Assembly (NCBI GenBank): GCA_030688205.1
Contig: JAUYIQ010000003.1
Location: forward strand, 1 to 12,084
Direction: 5' to 3'
Origin: Candidatus Curtissbacteria bacterium
GTDB taxonomy: Bacteria; Patescibacteriota; Microgenomatia; Curtissbacterales; GWA2-41-24
DNA: 12,084 nt
Notes under the pieces: generated by a model
Database searches by the model: none
Told to the model about the DNA's origin: nothing
Seen by the model: only the letters and a program-made list of their open reading frames with translations
In this document: in pieces, positions 1-6,402 of the stretch
How the letters are laid out: each line of letters opens with the position of its first letter
Numbering within the stretch: the first letter of the stretch is position 1
Program-made: the position numbers and the translations under genes

Positions 1-125
1 CTTAGCGCCCTTTTTTCGGCCAATTCCCATAAAGGATTAACAGCTTCCAGCAGACTATTGCGCACGCCATCAAGCCTTTCAAATAGTGCAACTTTTTCTT
101 GTTCTTCTTTAGCTATTTCATTCAT
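1..125 (-). CDS. Unknown protein, N-terminal part only (runs off the left edge)
   Basis: An open frame begins with ATG at 125-123 and stays open to the window edge, giving about 41 residues that start MNEIAKEEQEKVALFERLDG. The ATG overlaps the TGA of the upstream Rieske gene (ATGA), the same coupled arrangement seen elsewhere in this operon, which is the main reason to call it real. The visible part is charged and probably helical (many E, K, L and A) with no cysteine. I do not recognise the family. A cysteine desulfurase (SufS) would be expected near here in many suf operons, but this N-terminus does not resemble one. Function unknown; the start and its existence are fairly likely. Confidence 0.6.
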   Translation of the reverse strand, partial: MNEIAKEEQEKVALFERLDGVRNSLLEAVNPLWELAEKRAL

Positions 126-433
126 TGTACTTCGACAAACACCTCGTCTCCTTCAACACTTACGTCGAAAGTTTTTAGAGGCTCGGAGGCAGGAGGAGCA
201 GTATTTTTTCCTGTTTTGACATTGAATTGCGATCCGTGGCAAGTGCACTCCACCTCTTCACCATGCATCAGATGATTTTGGTCCAGATCACACTGCGCAT
301 GTGTACAAATTTTTGTCGTGGCATAAATCTGCCCGCCAACATAGAATAGCGCGTCAGGTTCTTTGCCAACCATAACCTTCTTAAGCTCACCTTCCGGCAC
401 TTCACTAACTTTTGCAACCTTAACTTTGGCCAT
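122..433 (-). CDS. Rieske-type [2Fe-2S] ferredoxin
   Basis: A 103-residue small Rieske protein of the NirD/BphA3-like ferredoxin type, probably a cytoplasmic electron carrier. Both cluster-binding boxes are visible: C43-x-H45 (ICTHAQC) and C63-x2-H66 (ECTCHGSQF), 17 residues apart, followed by a G-F segment and a PL-TFDV-EG-V-V end typical of the fold. Two further cysteines (C48, C65) lie beside the ligands. There is no signal peptide or membrane segment, so it is the soluble form. The start ATG at 433-431 has a strong Shine-Dalgarno AGGAGG just upstream and overlaps the sufD end by 14 bases. Rieske ferredoxins are known beside sufBCD in many bacteria, where they may supply electrons for cluster assembly; the exact partner here is inferred. 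Confidence 0.9.
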   Translation of the reverse strand: MAKVKVAKVSEVPEGELKKVMVGKEPDALFYVGGQIYATTKICTHAQCDLDQNHLMHGEEVECTCHGSQFNVKTGKNTAPPASEPLKTFDVSVEGDEVFVEVQ

Positions 434-950
434 TATTCCCTCCTCTCGATCTTAATTTTTCCAAAATTGGATTGATAAAACCCTCAATCAATATTTTCTC
501 CGCTTGAGATTTCGATAATCCTCTCGACATCAAATAAAACAGCATCTGCTCGTCCACTTTACCAACTGTCGCCGCATGCCCGGCTTTAACGTCAGGCTCC
601 AAAATCTCCAAAGCCGGAGTATCGTCTCCCATCTTTGCCTCATCAAACAAAAGCGCATCGGACCTTAAATATGCATCAGAACCCTTCGCACCCTTTTCTA
701 TCCTCACATTTCCCTTAAAAGCAAATGTCGACTTTCCCCTCAAAACCGCCCGTACGTTCACGTTCGACTTCGTATTCGGCGCAGCATGTGTAATGTACGC
801 TTCCAAAGACTTATCATCGTTCCCTTTTCCCATCACCAACCCAACAATCTCCACACTCGCATTCTCCCCAACCAACACTACTTCCAGTTTTTGATCTCCC
901 AAAAGCTCTATCGGAATTAACTTTGATTGATTTTTACCTATGGTAATCAT
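420..950 (-). CDS. sufD: Shortened SufD-like Fe-S scaffold subunit
   Basis: A 176-residue protein matching the C-terminal part of the SufB/SufD family. The first two thirds look like the beta-helix core. Residues 117-160 contain the family signature: EPDVKAGHAATVGKVDEQ, then LFYLMSRGLS and EGFINPIL. H125 matches the histidine conserved in SufD (H360 of E. coli, from memory). Ordinary SufD is around 400 residues or more, so the N-terminal domain is missing; nothing upstream encodes it, because the preceding gene is an unrelated AHSA1 protein. It may pair with SufB as the short half of the scaffold, or replace SufD in a reduced system. Its ATG lies 3 bases after the AHSA1 stop, so translation is coupled. 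A divergent SufB-type paralogue is an alternative, but H125 and the position favour SufD. Confidence 0.85.
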   Translation of the reverse strand: MITIGKNQSKLIPIELLGDQKLEVVLVGENASVEIVGLVMGKGNDDKSLEAYITHAAPNTKSNVNVRAVLRGKSTFAFKGNVRIEKGAKGSDAYLRSDALLFDEAKMGDDTPALEILEPDVKAGHAATVGKVDEQMLFYLMSRGLSKSQAEKILIEGFINPILEKLRSRGGNNGQS

Positions 951-953
951 TTT

Positions 954-1349
954 TTACTTACGTAGAGGGTTAAAATATTTTTTCATCGGTTCCCAGTAAT
1001 ATTGGCGCCATCCTTCGTCAATCTCATCTATTTTGTCCTCCGGCACATTTTCCTGAGTTAATTTCAGCCTCGTTCCGTCACCGTCAGCAAAAAGCTCAAT
1101 TTTCAGATCGGAATAATGTCCCTCCGACCAATCGTCTGCCCTCCATTTTTGGACAATCTTTTTGCCTGGAACCAACTTTACATTTTCTCCTGTCAAACTC
1201 CCGTCCCAGATATCAAACTTCCCACTACGTTTGGCGTCAAACTTCACATTTGCTCCGCTAAACTCAGCGTGTTTCTTCGCATCAACATACGCCTCATAAA
1301 CTTCCCGCGGGCTGGCATCAAAATGTACTTCCTGTTTAATAGTCTTCAT
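954..1349 (-). CDS. AHSA1/SRPBCC-domain protein
   Basis: A 131-residue single-domain protein of the SRPBCC (START-like) superfamily, most like the AHSA1 group (activator of Hsp90 ATPase homologue 1-like). The evidence is the opening strand and helix (HFDASPREVYEAYVD), the middle pattern GKFDIWDGSLTGENVKLVPG, the QKWRADDW strand, and the final helix (GWRQYYWEPMKKYF). Such proteins form a hydrophobic cavity, and bacterial members have poorly known roles. Its place between sufB and sufD is unusual, and a link to Fe-S protein folding is only a guess. The start ATG overlaps the TGA of the preceding broken ORF (ATGA) and has GGAGGAG upstream. Confidence 0.85.
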   Translation of the reverse strand: MKTIKQEVHFDASPREVYEAYVDAKKHAEFSGANVKFDAKRSGKFDIWDGSLTGENVKLVPGKKIVQKWRADDWSEGHYSDLKIELFADGDGTRLKLTQENVPEDKIDEIDEGWRQYYWEPMKKYFNPLRK

Positions 1350-1687
1350 CCTACCGCTCCTCCAAATATTTCTCTAAATCTATCTAAATCATTATCCAAA
1401 ATAAACGACTCGGGGAATTCTCCTTTATCCTGTTTACTTGTAAAAAGAACGAGAGGCCCGCCAGACCGGGGTATAATATTTACTACTTTTACCCCACCTC
1501 TTACCCATTGAGCAGTTGTAATGACACAACCTTTTTTTTCAGCAATCGCTTTAATGTCTCCGGTTTCGCAAAGCTCACTTAAAGGAACCAAACCACTGGA
1601 ACCTCTACTTCTTAACTGCCTCGCTTTCTTTTCTCCAAAGACTTATTCCAAACCTCTCGGGATCAAAGGTTTCCTCTCCTCGCTCAT
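1346..1687 (-). pseudogene. Small unknown ORF interrupted by an in-frame TAA
   Basis: ATG at 1687-1685 overlaps the sufB TGA (ATGA), with GGAGCGG just before it, and opens a frame reading MSEERKPLIPRGLE. That frame hits TAA at 1645-1643. It then runs open in the same frame for 98 more codons to TGA at 1348-1346, overlapping the AHSA1 start. The part after the stop reads VFGEKKARQLRSRGSSG, then SELCETGDIKAIAEKKG, and ends REIFGGAVG. Without the TAA it would be a 113-residue protein coupled at both ends, so a nonsense mutation or a sequence error is the simplest reading. Alternatively, a shorter 81-residue protein could begin at TTG 1591-1589, but no clear ribosome site precedes it. I do not recognise the family. 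Stop-codon readthrough is possible but unsupported. Confidence 0.55.
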
Positions 1688-4251
1688 CCCACCGCTCCTT
1701 CCATATTCAGCTGAATTAACCGATTCAACTCGACCGCATATTCCAACGGCAGTTCTTTGACAATCGGTTCAATAAAACCGTTAACAATCAAAGAGGTTGC
1801 TTCAACTTCGGAAAGGCCTCGGCTCATTAAATAGAAAAGTTTATCAGCATCTATTTTGGAAACACTCGCCTCGTGACTCATTCGCACATTATCCTCATCA
1901 ACTTTCATAGTCGGATAAGTATCACTCCGCGATTTATCATCCAGAATCAACGCATCACAGCGCACATTGCATTTTACCCGCTGGGCCCCTTTAATAACCT
2001 TCACCAGCCCCCGATAAGATGTCCTTCCGCCTTTATGCGAAATAGACTTGGAAATAATTTCTCCCGATGTATCTGACGCCAAAAAAACTAATTTCCCTCC
2101 GGCATCCTGAATCTGTCCGTCTCCTGCCAGCGCCAGCGATAAAATTTCTCCTCTTGCCCCCTTACCGCGCAAATAGCAGCTTGGATACTTCATTGTAATT
2201 TTTGACCCCAAATTTCCGTCGACCCATTCCATAGTCCCGTCTTCATCAACAAATGCTCTTTTTGTCACAAGGTTATAAACGTTGTTTGACCAGTTCTGGA
2301 TCGTGGTATACCTGCATCTTGCTCCACGCTTAACAAAGATCTCCACAACCGCTGCATGCAAAGAATCAGTCGTATAAACCGGCGCTGTACAATTATGTGA
2401 AACGACTCCTTCAGCAACGTACGATTCATCTTCTTCGACACTGAAGTTATATACATCAGTATTTAAATCTTCCACTTTAATAGACTTAATCGGAAGATAA
2501 ACATAATTCTCGTCTATATAAAACGGCGAGCCTTCTTTACGTCCGTCAGTAGCACTTTTACCAACAATCTGACCAAATAACGTGTTAGACGTGCGAGAAA
2601 TAATGACAGTGTACATAATCTTCTTAGGCGGCAATCTCTTCTGCGAATTAATTGACACAACAACTCCAAGCTTTAATAAAGTATCTCTAAATCCGTACAC
2701 TAATGGTCTTGTAACTGAGTTATACCTAAACATATTCGCTTTTACGTCATAACTTCCATCACCTAGCCATAAACCTTTGATCAATTCTTTTAAGTGGGGT
2801 TTCGGGCTTTCAAGCATCCAACCTGGTATATGCTTTGTTCTATTTGTCGAACCGAACTCTCGTCTAAAAAACCTTGCAGCAAGAGTTGAGCAAAGTGTAA
2901 GAGTTTGCCCACTGTTTCGTACTTTTCCCTCCAAAGCTTCCTTCCCAAAATATCTGATTAATAGCACTTTTACATCGTTTAATAAGTTTTTCTCTTTAAT
3001 ATTGAATGTAAATGTCAAATAATGATCATTGTCCACATGCCCTTCCGCTAGGTAATAACCAACTAACCGATAAAAATCAGAGTCGAGAGATATATCAAGA
3101 CTTCTTTGAGTAACATGAATACCGTTACCAAACGGGATTTGAAGACTAACACTAGGTTTGTAGTTATAAATAAACGGTTTTTCATCACGAAGAAGAACAG
3201 TTTTGACAGTCTCCTTTTCTATAATCTCTTTCTCGGTTTCCTTTTTATGAATCGGGTAAACTAAATAGTCCCCTTCTTCTACCTGGTCTGCTCTTAACCA
3301 TTCAGGGGTAAAATTGATATTTCGATACTCTTTTACTTCTCTCCTACAAACAAGTAGAGGGTGCTCCTCAGTTACCTGCAAAGTAGATTTACTATCACCC
3401 CAATATTTAATGGAAAAAACTTTACCTTTATATGGTCGCTTCATAGTTCGATATACTGACCTATATCTTCCTTTATGTGTAAGGACTTTATCTCCAACCG
3501 CAATGTCCTCAATTTGCTTCTCTCCAACATCGGTTCTTACTCTCGCGCCTGCGATGAAGCACCCCTCAACATAATGCACATACGCACCTTCATCAACAAT
3601 TATCAGAGTCCTTTCAAACTGCCCCATGTTTGCGGCATTAATCCTAAAATATGCCTGGAGTGGAATATCAACAGAAACACCTTTAGGCACATATATAAAG
3701 GAACCTCCCGACCAGGCAGCCGAATTTAGGGCAGCGAATTTGTTGTCTGCCGGCGGAATAGCTTTTCCGAAATATTCCCTCACAAAATCACCATGTTCTC
3801 TCAACCCCGTATCCATGTCACAAAAAATAACTCCACGGTCTTCCCACTTTTTCTTAAATGTATGATAGTCAGACTCCGATTCGTATTGAGCTGTCACTCC
3901 CGCCAAAAGTTTTCTCTCCGCTTCCGGAATCCCGATGGCATCATAAGTTTCTTTTATTTCTTTGGGCAAATCGTTCCAGGAATTTTTTTGTGAATCAATA
4001 GGTTTTATGTAATAGAAAATATCATCAAAATCGATATTTGAAAGATCCGCTCCCCATTTCGGCATTTTCTTGGCAAGAAAAATCTCGAGCGCCCTCAATC
4101 TCTGTTCCCTCATCCACTCCGGCTCATTTTTCATTTCGCTAATCTGCTCAACCAAGTCTTTAGACAAGCCCTTTTTGGCCTTAAACACATAGTTCTCCGG
4201 CTTTGAAAACCCGTATTTGTAATCGTTCGGAATAACTATACCGTTTGCCAT
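1684..4251 (-). CDS. sufB: SufB Fe-S scaffold protein, intein-containing precursor
   Basis: An 855-residue precursor of SufB, the central subunit of the SufBCD cluster-assembly scaffold. Exteins are residues 1-230 and 621-855; joined they give 465 residues, a normal SufB length. The C-extein holds C765 (VRCDALIL) and E794 (SHEASVSKI), spaced 29 apart exactly like C405 and E434 of E. coli SufB, which are implicated in sulfur transfer and cluster building. It ends with the typical LFYLMSRGLS, VNGFIEP and ELPLEYAVELNRL. Residues 231-620 are an intein at the YVEG/CTAP junction, so splicing must occur first. The ATG overlaps sufC by 16 bases and has GAGGAGAAGG upstream. No frameshift is seen in either extein, and all splice residues are present. 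Confidence 0.97.
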   Translation of the reverse strand: MANGIVIPNDYKYGFSKPENYVFKAKKGLSKDLVEQISEMKNEPEWMREQRLRALEIFLAKKMPKWGADLSNIDFDDIFYYIKPIDSQKNSWNDLPKEIKETYDAIGIPEAERKLLAGVTAQYESESDYHTFKKKWEDRGVIFCDMDTGLREHGDFVREYFGKAIPPADNKFAALNSAAWSGGSFIYVPKGVSVDIPLQAYFRINAANMGQFERTLIIVDEGAYVHYVEGCFIAGARVRTDVGEKQIEDIAVGDKVLTHKGRYRSVYRTMKRPYKGKVFSIKYWGDSKSTLQVTEEHPLLVCRREVKEYRNINFTPEWLRADQVEEGDYLVYPIHKKETEKEIIEKETVKTVLLRDEKPFIYNYKPSVSLQIPFGNGIHVTQRSLDISLDSDFYRLVGYYLAEGHVDNDHYLTFTFNIKEKNLLNDVKVLLIRYFGKEALEGKVRNSGQTLTLCSTLAARFFRREFGSTNRTKHIPGWMLESPKPHLKELIKGLWLGDGSYDVKANMFRYNSVTRPLVYGFRDTLLKLGVVVSINSQKRLPPKKIMYTVIISRTSNTLFGQIVGKSATDGRKEGSPFYIDENYVYLPIKSIKVEDLNTDVYNFSVEEDESYVAEGVVSHNCTAPVYTTDSLHAAVVEIFVKRGARCRYTTIQNWSNNVYNLVTKRAFVDEDGTMEWVDGNLGSKITMKYPSCYLRGKGARGEILSLALAGDGQIQDAGGKLVFLASDTSGEIISKSISHKGGRTSYRGLVKVIKGAQRVKCNVRCDALILDDKSRSDTYPTMKVDEDNVRMSHEASVSKIDADKLFYLMSRGLSEVEATSLIVNGFIEPIVKELPLEYAVELNRLIQLNMEGAVG
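2392..3561 (-). mobile_element. SufB intein with LAGLIDADG homing endonuclease
   Basis: A protein intron of 390 residues (231-620 of the SufB precursor). Block A begins at C231 (CFIAGARVRT, then GEKQIEDI and GDKVLTHKG). Block B is VTEEHPLLV with T294 and H297. Blocks F and G are DVYNFSVEEDESYVAEGVVSHN, ending in H619-N620 and followed by the extein C621. All nucleophiles for class 1 splicing (C1, penultimate H, last N, C+1) are intact. The middle carries two LAGLIDADG helices, LVGYYLAEGHVD (acidic E403) and KGLWLGDGSYD (acidic D498), so a DOD-type homing endonuclease looks complete and perhaps active. The insertion point, just before the conserved Cys of EGCTAP, matches a site known for mycobacterial SufB inteins (from memory). 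The element is mobile at allele level by homing. Confidence 0.96.
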
Positions 4252-5078
4252 AATCTGTATCCCTTCTCCTCGATCTCCTTAGCCAAATTCATTTTCCCTG
4301 ATTTAACAATCTTTCCCTCCACCATCACATGCACAAAATCCGGCTTGATGTATTTGAGAATTCTGGCGTAATGAGTAATCAGAATCAATGACGATCCCGT
4401 ATCGTTAAGCCTGAACTGCTTTATGGCTTTTGCGACAAGCTTTAAACCATCTACATCCAAACCGGAATCAATCTCGTCCAAAATAACCAGTTTTGGCGAA
4501 AGAGCCATCATCTGCAAAATCTCGTTTCTTTTCTTCTCTCCTCCGCTAAATCCTTCATTAACTGCACGCCTCAAGAAATCTTCTCCTAGTTTCAAAAAAG
4601 ACGCATACTCCAATAGCTCCTGACGAAACATCGAAAGGTTGCGGGTGGCATCAGAGGAAGGGCTCCCGACAGCGCGCAGCAAGCCAATCGATTTTTTATC
4701 AAGTTTCGAACTTCTTCGCGAGCGAGCACTGGCGGGAGGGATACTGATGACAGGACCCGCAACACTTTGTTTTGCTCTTCTCAAAAAGTTAAAAACGCTA
4801 ACCCCAGAAATCTCCACAGGGTTCTGAAAACCCAAAAATATTCCCAGCTTTGCACGTTTATCTGGAGTAAGCTTTGTTAAATCTTTATTTTCAAATTTGA
4901 ACTTTGAACTTTGAACTTTGAACTGCGGTGCACCCGCAACCACCTGCGCTAGCGTACTCTTCCCGCTTCCGTTCGGACCCATCAAAACATGAACCTCACC
5001 CTTACCGATTTTAAGATCAACACCCTTTAAGATTTCCTTCCCTTCAATTGAAACGGCAAGATCAGAAATACTAAGCAT
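4236..5078 (-). CDS. sufC: SufC ABC-type ATPase with an in-frame insertion
   Basis: The 280-residue ATPase of the SufBCD scaffold, whose ATP hydrolysis drives conformational change. All motifs are present: Walker A GPNGSGKST (34-42), Q-loop Q85 (GFQNPVEI), signature FSGGEKKR (177-184), Walker B LVILDE (197-202), D-loop SGLD (205-208) and H-loop H236 (LITHYARIL). SufC is normally about 250 residues. The excess lies between FNFLR (96-100) and NEGFSGG, where about 40 residues (107-146, AGPVISIPPASARSRRSSKL onward) are encoded by a palindromic DNA element. A second oddity is FKVQSSKFK (53-61), encoded by a heptamer tandem repeat. Its ATG has a good GGAGG 5 bases upstream and overlaps the preceding gene by 8 bases. 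The ATPase call is secure; activity with the insertion is not proven. Confidence 0.96.
   Translation of the reverse strand: MLSISDLAVSIEGKEILKGVDLKIGKGEVHVLMGPNGSGKSTLAQVVAGAPQFKVQSSKFKFENKDLTKLTPDKRAKLGIFLGFQNPVEISGVSVFNFLRRAKQSVAGPVISIPPASARSRRSSKLDKKSIGLLRAVGSPSSDATRNLSMFRQELLEYASFLKLGEDFLRRAVNEGFSGGEKKRNEILQMMALSPKLVILDEIDSGLDVDGLKLVAKAIKQFRLNDTGSSLILITHYARILKYIKPDFVHVMVEGKIVKSGKMNLAKEIEEKGYRLWQTV
4638..4763 (-). repeat. Palindromic element inserted in frame in sufC
   Basis: This GC-rich segment within sufC is bounded by a perfect 9-bp inverted repeat, gttgcgggt at 4638-4646 and acccgcaac at 4755-4763. The arms continue inward with catcag (4649-4654) against ctgatg (4744-4749), and CTCCCGACAGCGCGC (4663-4677) against the complement of 4722-4738 (CTCCCGCCAGTGCTCGC). 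The element between the outer ends is 120 bases (40 codons), keeps the frame, and corresponds to residues absent from ordinary SufC. This resembles, by analogy only, the Rickettsia palindromic elements that are translated inside host proteins. No target-site duplication is evident. Whether other copies exist in this genome cannot be seen here. Confidence 0.7.
4896..4923. repeat. Heptamer tandem repeat (TTTGAAC x4) inside sufC
   Basis: Four perfect head-to-tail copies of tttgaac (4896-4902, 4903-4909, 4910-4916, 4917-4923) lie in the sufC reading frame and encode most of FKVQSSKFK. Because the unit is 7 bases, gain or loss of one copy shifts the frame early in sufC, before the Q-loop. Confidence 0.9.
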
Positions 5079-5514
5079 TTCTTCCTCCCAATCCTAAAAA
5101 TTCATACCCCATCGTTATTGCTGCATAACCACACACAATCGAAGAGCAAACCTGCTCTCCCTTGCCTAAAAATATATATCTCGTATACCCACGCTCTCCC
5201 TCTAAGATTTGAAAGTAGAGAAGATTCCGGTCTGTTTCTTTATCGGTTTCTGTAGTTAAAGAAACACAAAGTTTATCCCATTTTCTTTCGTGTACTAACC
5301 ACTCGGCAAAATTCGTAAATCGTGAATATTTTTCTCCGAAAAAAACTTTTAATTGCTCATCGCTTACCGGCTGCGGACTAGCTCTTTTTAACCCATGATG
5401 CCTTCGGTCTACCGTTATCTCAACCTTCTCGGTCATTTCTTGAAGAAAACGGAAAAAAGCAGGGTGTCTAGCATCCTCTTCGTAAATTTGAGATCTGTGA
5501 TATCTGTCAGTCAT
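5071..5514 (-). CDS. Unknown 147-residue protein in the suf operon
   Basis: A conserved-looking soluble protein without signal peptide or obvious membrane segment. It starts MTDRYHRSQIYEEDARHPAF and is rich in charged residues. It has a histidine pair (H39-H40) and three cysteines, C83 and then C123 and C128 (CSSIVC). The C-terminal third (GERGYTRYIFLGKGEQVCSS, then GYAAITMGYEFLGLGG) is hydrophobic with glycines. I do not recognise the family. ATG directly follows the TAA of the upstream 61-residue ORF, and its end overlaps sufC by 8 bases, so it is co-translated with the Fe-S machinery. A role in cluster assembly or iron supply is only suggested by position. Confidence 0.75.
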   Translation of the reverse strand: MTDRYHRSQIYEEDARHPAFFRFLQEMTEKVEITVDRRHHGLKRASPQPVSDEQLKVFFGEKYSRFTNFAEWLVHERKWDKLCVSLTTETDKETDRNLLYFQILEGERGYTRYIFLGKGEQVCSSIVCGYAAITMGYEFLGLGGRNA

Positions 5515-5700
5515 TTATCTTTCCTTTCCAATATTCCCGAAAGGGAGCCTACGCGGTTCTTCTGTTAAACCCTTATCAAAATTTGCTTTAGTCCCTGGAA
5601 CTTCTGCCGCCTCTCGTATGGGAGCCCATTCAGCATCTATTCCAATTCTCATTCGTGCCATATGTCTCTGAAACGCCGATCTTGTAGTTATTCTTCTCAA
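5515..5700 (-). CDS. Unknown small basic protein (61 aa)
   Basis: An ORF starting with TTG (5700-5698) that overlaps the stop of the upstream gene (TTGA) and ends immediately before the ATG of the 147-residue gene. It encodes an arginine-rich peptide (MRRITTRSAFQRHMARMRIG) followed by IDAEWAPIREAAEVPGTK and a short polar tail. It has no cysteines and no recognisable domain. The support is the gap-free operon packing and the lack of another way to fill 186 bases. The TTG start is weak evidence, and the true start could be the internal ATG at M14 or M17. Function unknown. Confidence 0.55.
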   Translation of the reverse strand: MRRITTRSAFQRHMARMRIGIDAEWAPIREAAEVPGTKANFDKGLTEEPRRLPFGNIGKER

Positions 5701-5948
5701 ATTAATTCACCTCCCTTAGTCAAGGATCTTCTATTCTCTAGATTATCTGTAGGAGGGAAAAGGTGATAAATGCCTTCGGGATCCTCTTGAACCAACTTAT
5801 TAAACTTGGCAAAAGCTTCATCAGCAACTTGCTCTCTAAAAAGGACAAGCCCTGTTAGTCGATTATCAATTCTAGTTGCCTTAACAACCAAATAATCATT
5901 CAAGTATTCAGGATCCAAAACAATTTCTCCGAATAATCTTTCGCTCAT
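5697..5948 (-). CDS. Unknown 83-residue protein after the Rrf2 regulator
   Basis: Starting at ATG 5948-5946 (MSERLFGEIVLDPEYLNDYL) it gives 83 residues. A TTG two codons upstream is less likely. It starts 20 bases after the Rrf2 stop and its TGA overlaps the next start. The sequence alternates short strands and acidic helices (VVKATRIDNRLTGLVLF, then EAFAKFNKLVQEDPEGIYHL), suggesting a small alpha/beta cytoplasmic fold. No cysteine or histidine cluster argues for metal binding. I cannot assign a family or function; operon membership with the Fe-S genes is the only functional hint. Confidence 0.65.
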   Translation of the reverse strand: MSERLFGEIVLDPEYLNDYLVVKATRIDNRLTGLVLFREQVADEAFAKFNKLVQEDPEGIYHLFPPTDNLENRRSLTKGGELI

Positions 5949-5968
5949 TGACAATTTTTTTAATTTGT

Positions 5969-6352
5969 TTAACTCACCAGGTCTGCTACTGTTTTTTTAG
6001 CCATTGTTGCCTCTATTTCTTTTTTCATCTGAGCAAACATCTTTTTTCCTCCACAATGACACTCGTGATCATCTTCAAAACATTCACCGCGCACAATTTC
6101 TCCGTCAAGGGTTTTTAAAACGTCCAGAATTTTAATATCTTGTGCGGGTTTAGCAAGTCTATATCCGCCACGTGCGCCTTCTTTTGAAGATATATAGCCT
6201 GCTTTTTTCAACTCTTGGGCAATTTGGGAAAGAAATTTGGGAGAAATCTTGTTCTTCTTGGCAACTGAAGAAATTGAAACCAGTTTTTTTGACCTCGATA
6301 AATTGGAAAGAAGAATCAATCCGTAGTCGGATTTAGTCGTAAGCCTAAACAT
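5969..6352 (-). CDS. Rrf2-family transcriptional regulator (IscR/SufR-like)
   Basis: A 127-residue regulator at the head of the suf operon. The N-terminus MFRLTTKSDYGLILLSNL and the helix-turn-helix with wing (ISSVAKKNKISPKFLSQIAQ, then GYISSKEGARGGYRLAKPA) are classic Rrf2. Three cysteines, C91, C98 and C100 (ECFEDDHECHC), lie where IscR binds a [2Fe-2S] cluster (C92, C98 and C104 in E. coli). The spacing C-x6-C-x-C is altered, so cluster binding is likely but not certain. Rrf2 proteins with clusters commonly repress their own suf operon when cluster supply is adequate; that is the expected role here. A good promoter lies directly upstream. The ATG has no Shine-Dalgarno. Confidence 0.93.
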   Translation of the reverse strand: MFRLTTKSDYGLILLSNLSRSKKLVSISSVAKKNKISPKFLSQIAQELKKAGYISSKEGARGGYRLAKPAQDIKILDVLKTLDGEIVRGECFEDDHECHCGGKKMFAQMKKEIEATMAKKTVADLVS

Positions 6353-6373
6353 AACTAATAGTAAAGTAGTGGC

Positions 6374-6402
6374 AGTTTAAAGGAAAATTGAAGCTAAGTC
6401 AA
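6374..6402 (-). promoter_or_regulatory. Sigma70-type promoter of the rrf2-suf operon
   Basis: On the minus strand TTGACT (6402-6397) and TAAACT (6379-6374) are separated by exactly 17 bases, which is 5/6 and 4/6 of the consensus. The -35 box overlaps the trxB stop codon. Transcription would start near 6367, leaving about 15 bases before the rrf2 ATG. An autoregulatory operator could lie in the 21 bases between the -10 box and ATG, which read ACTACTTTACTATTAGT near the start, but no clean dyad is visible. Confidence 0.7.

Noticed and set aside
1643..1645. TAA reassigned as a sense codon
   Set aside because: TAA ends other genes here (AHSA1, rrf2, the 61-residue ORF), and TGA also serves as a stop, so no alternative code is needed.
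6353..6373. Rrf2 operator dyad
   Set aside because: ACTA...TAGT ends hint at symmetry, but the inner bases do not pair well enough to support an operator.
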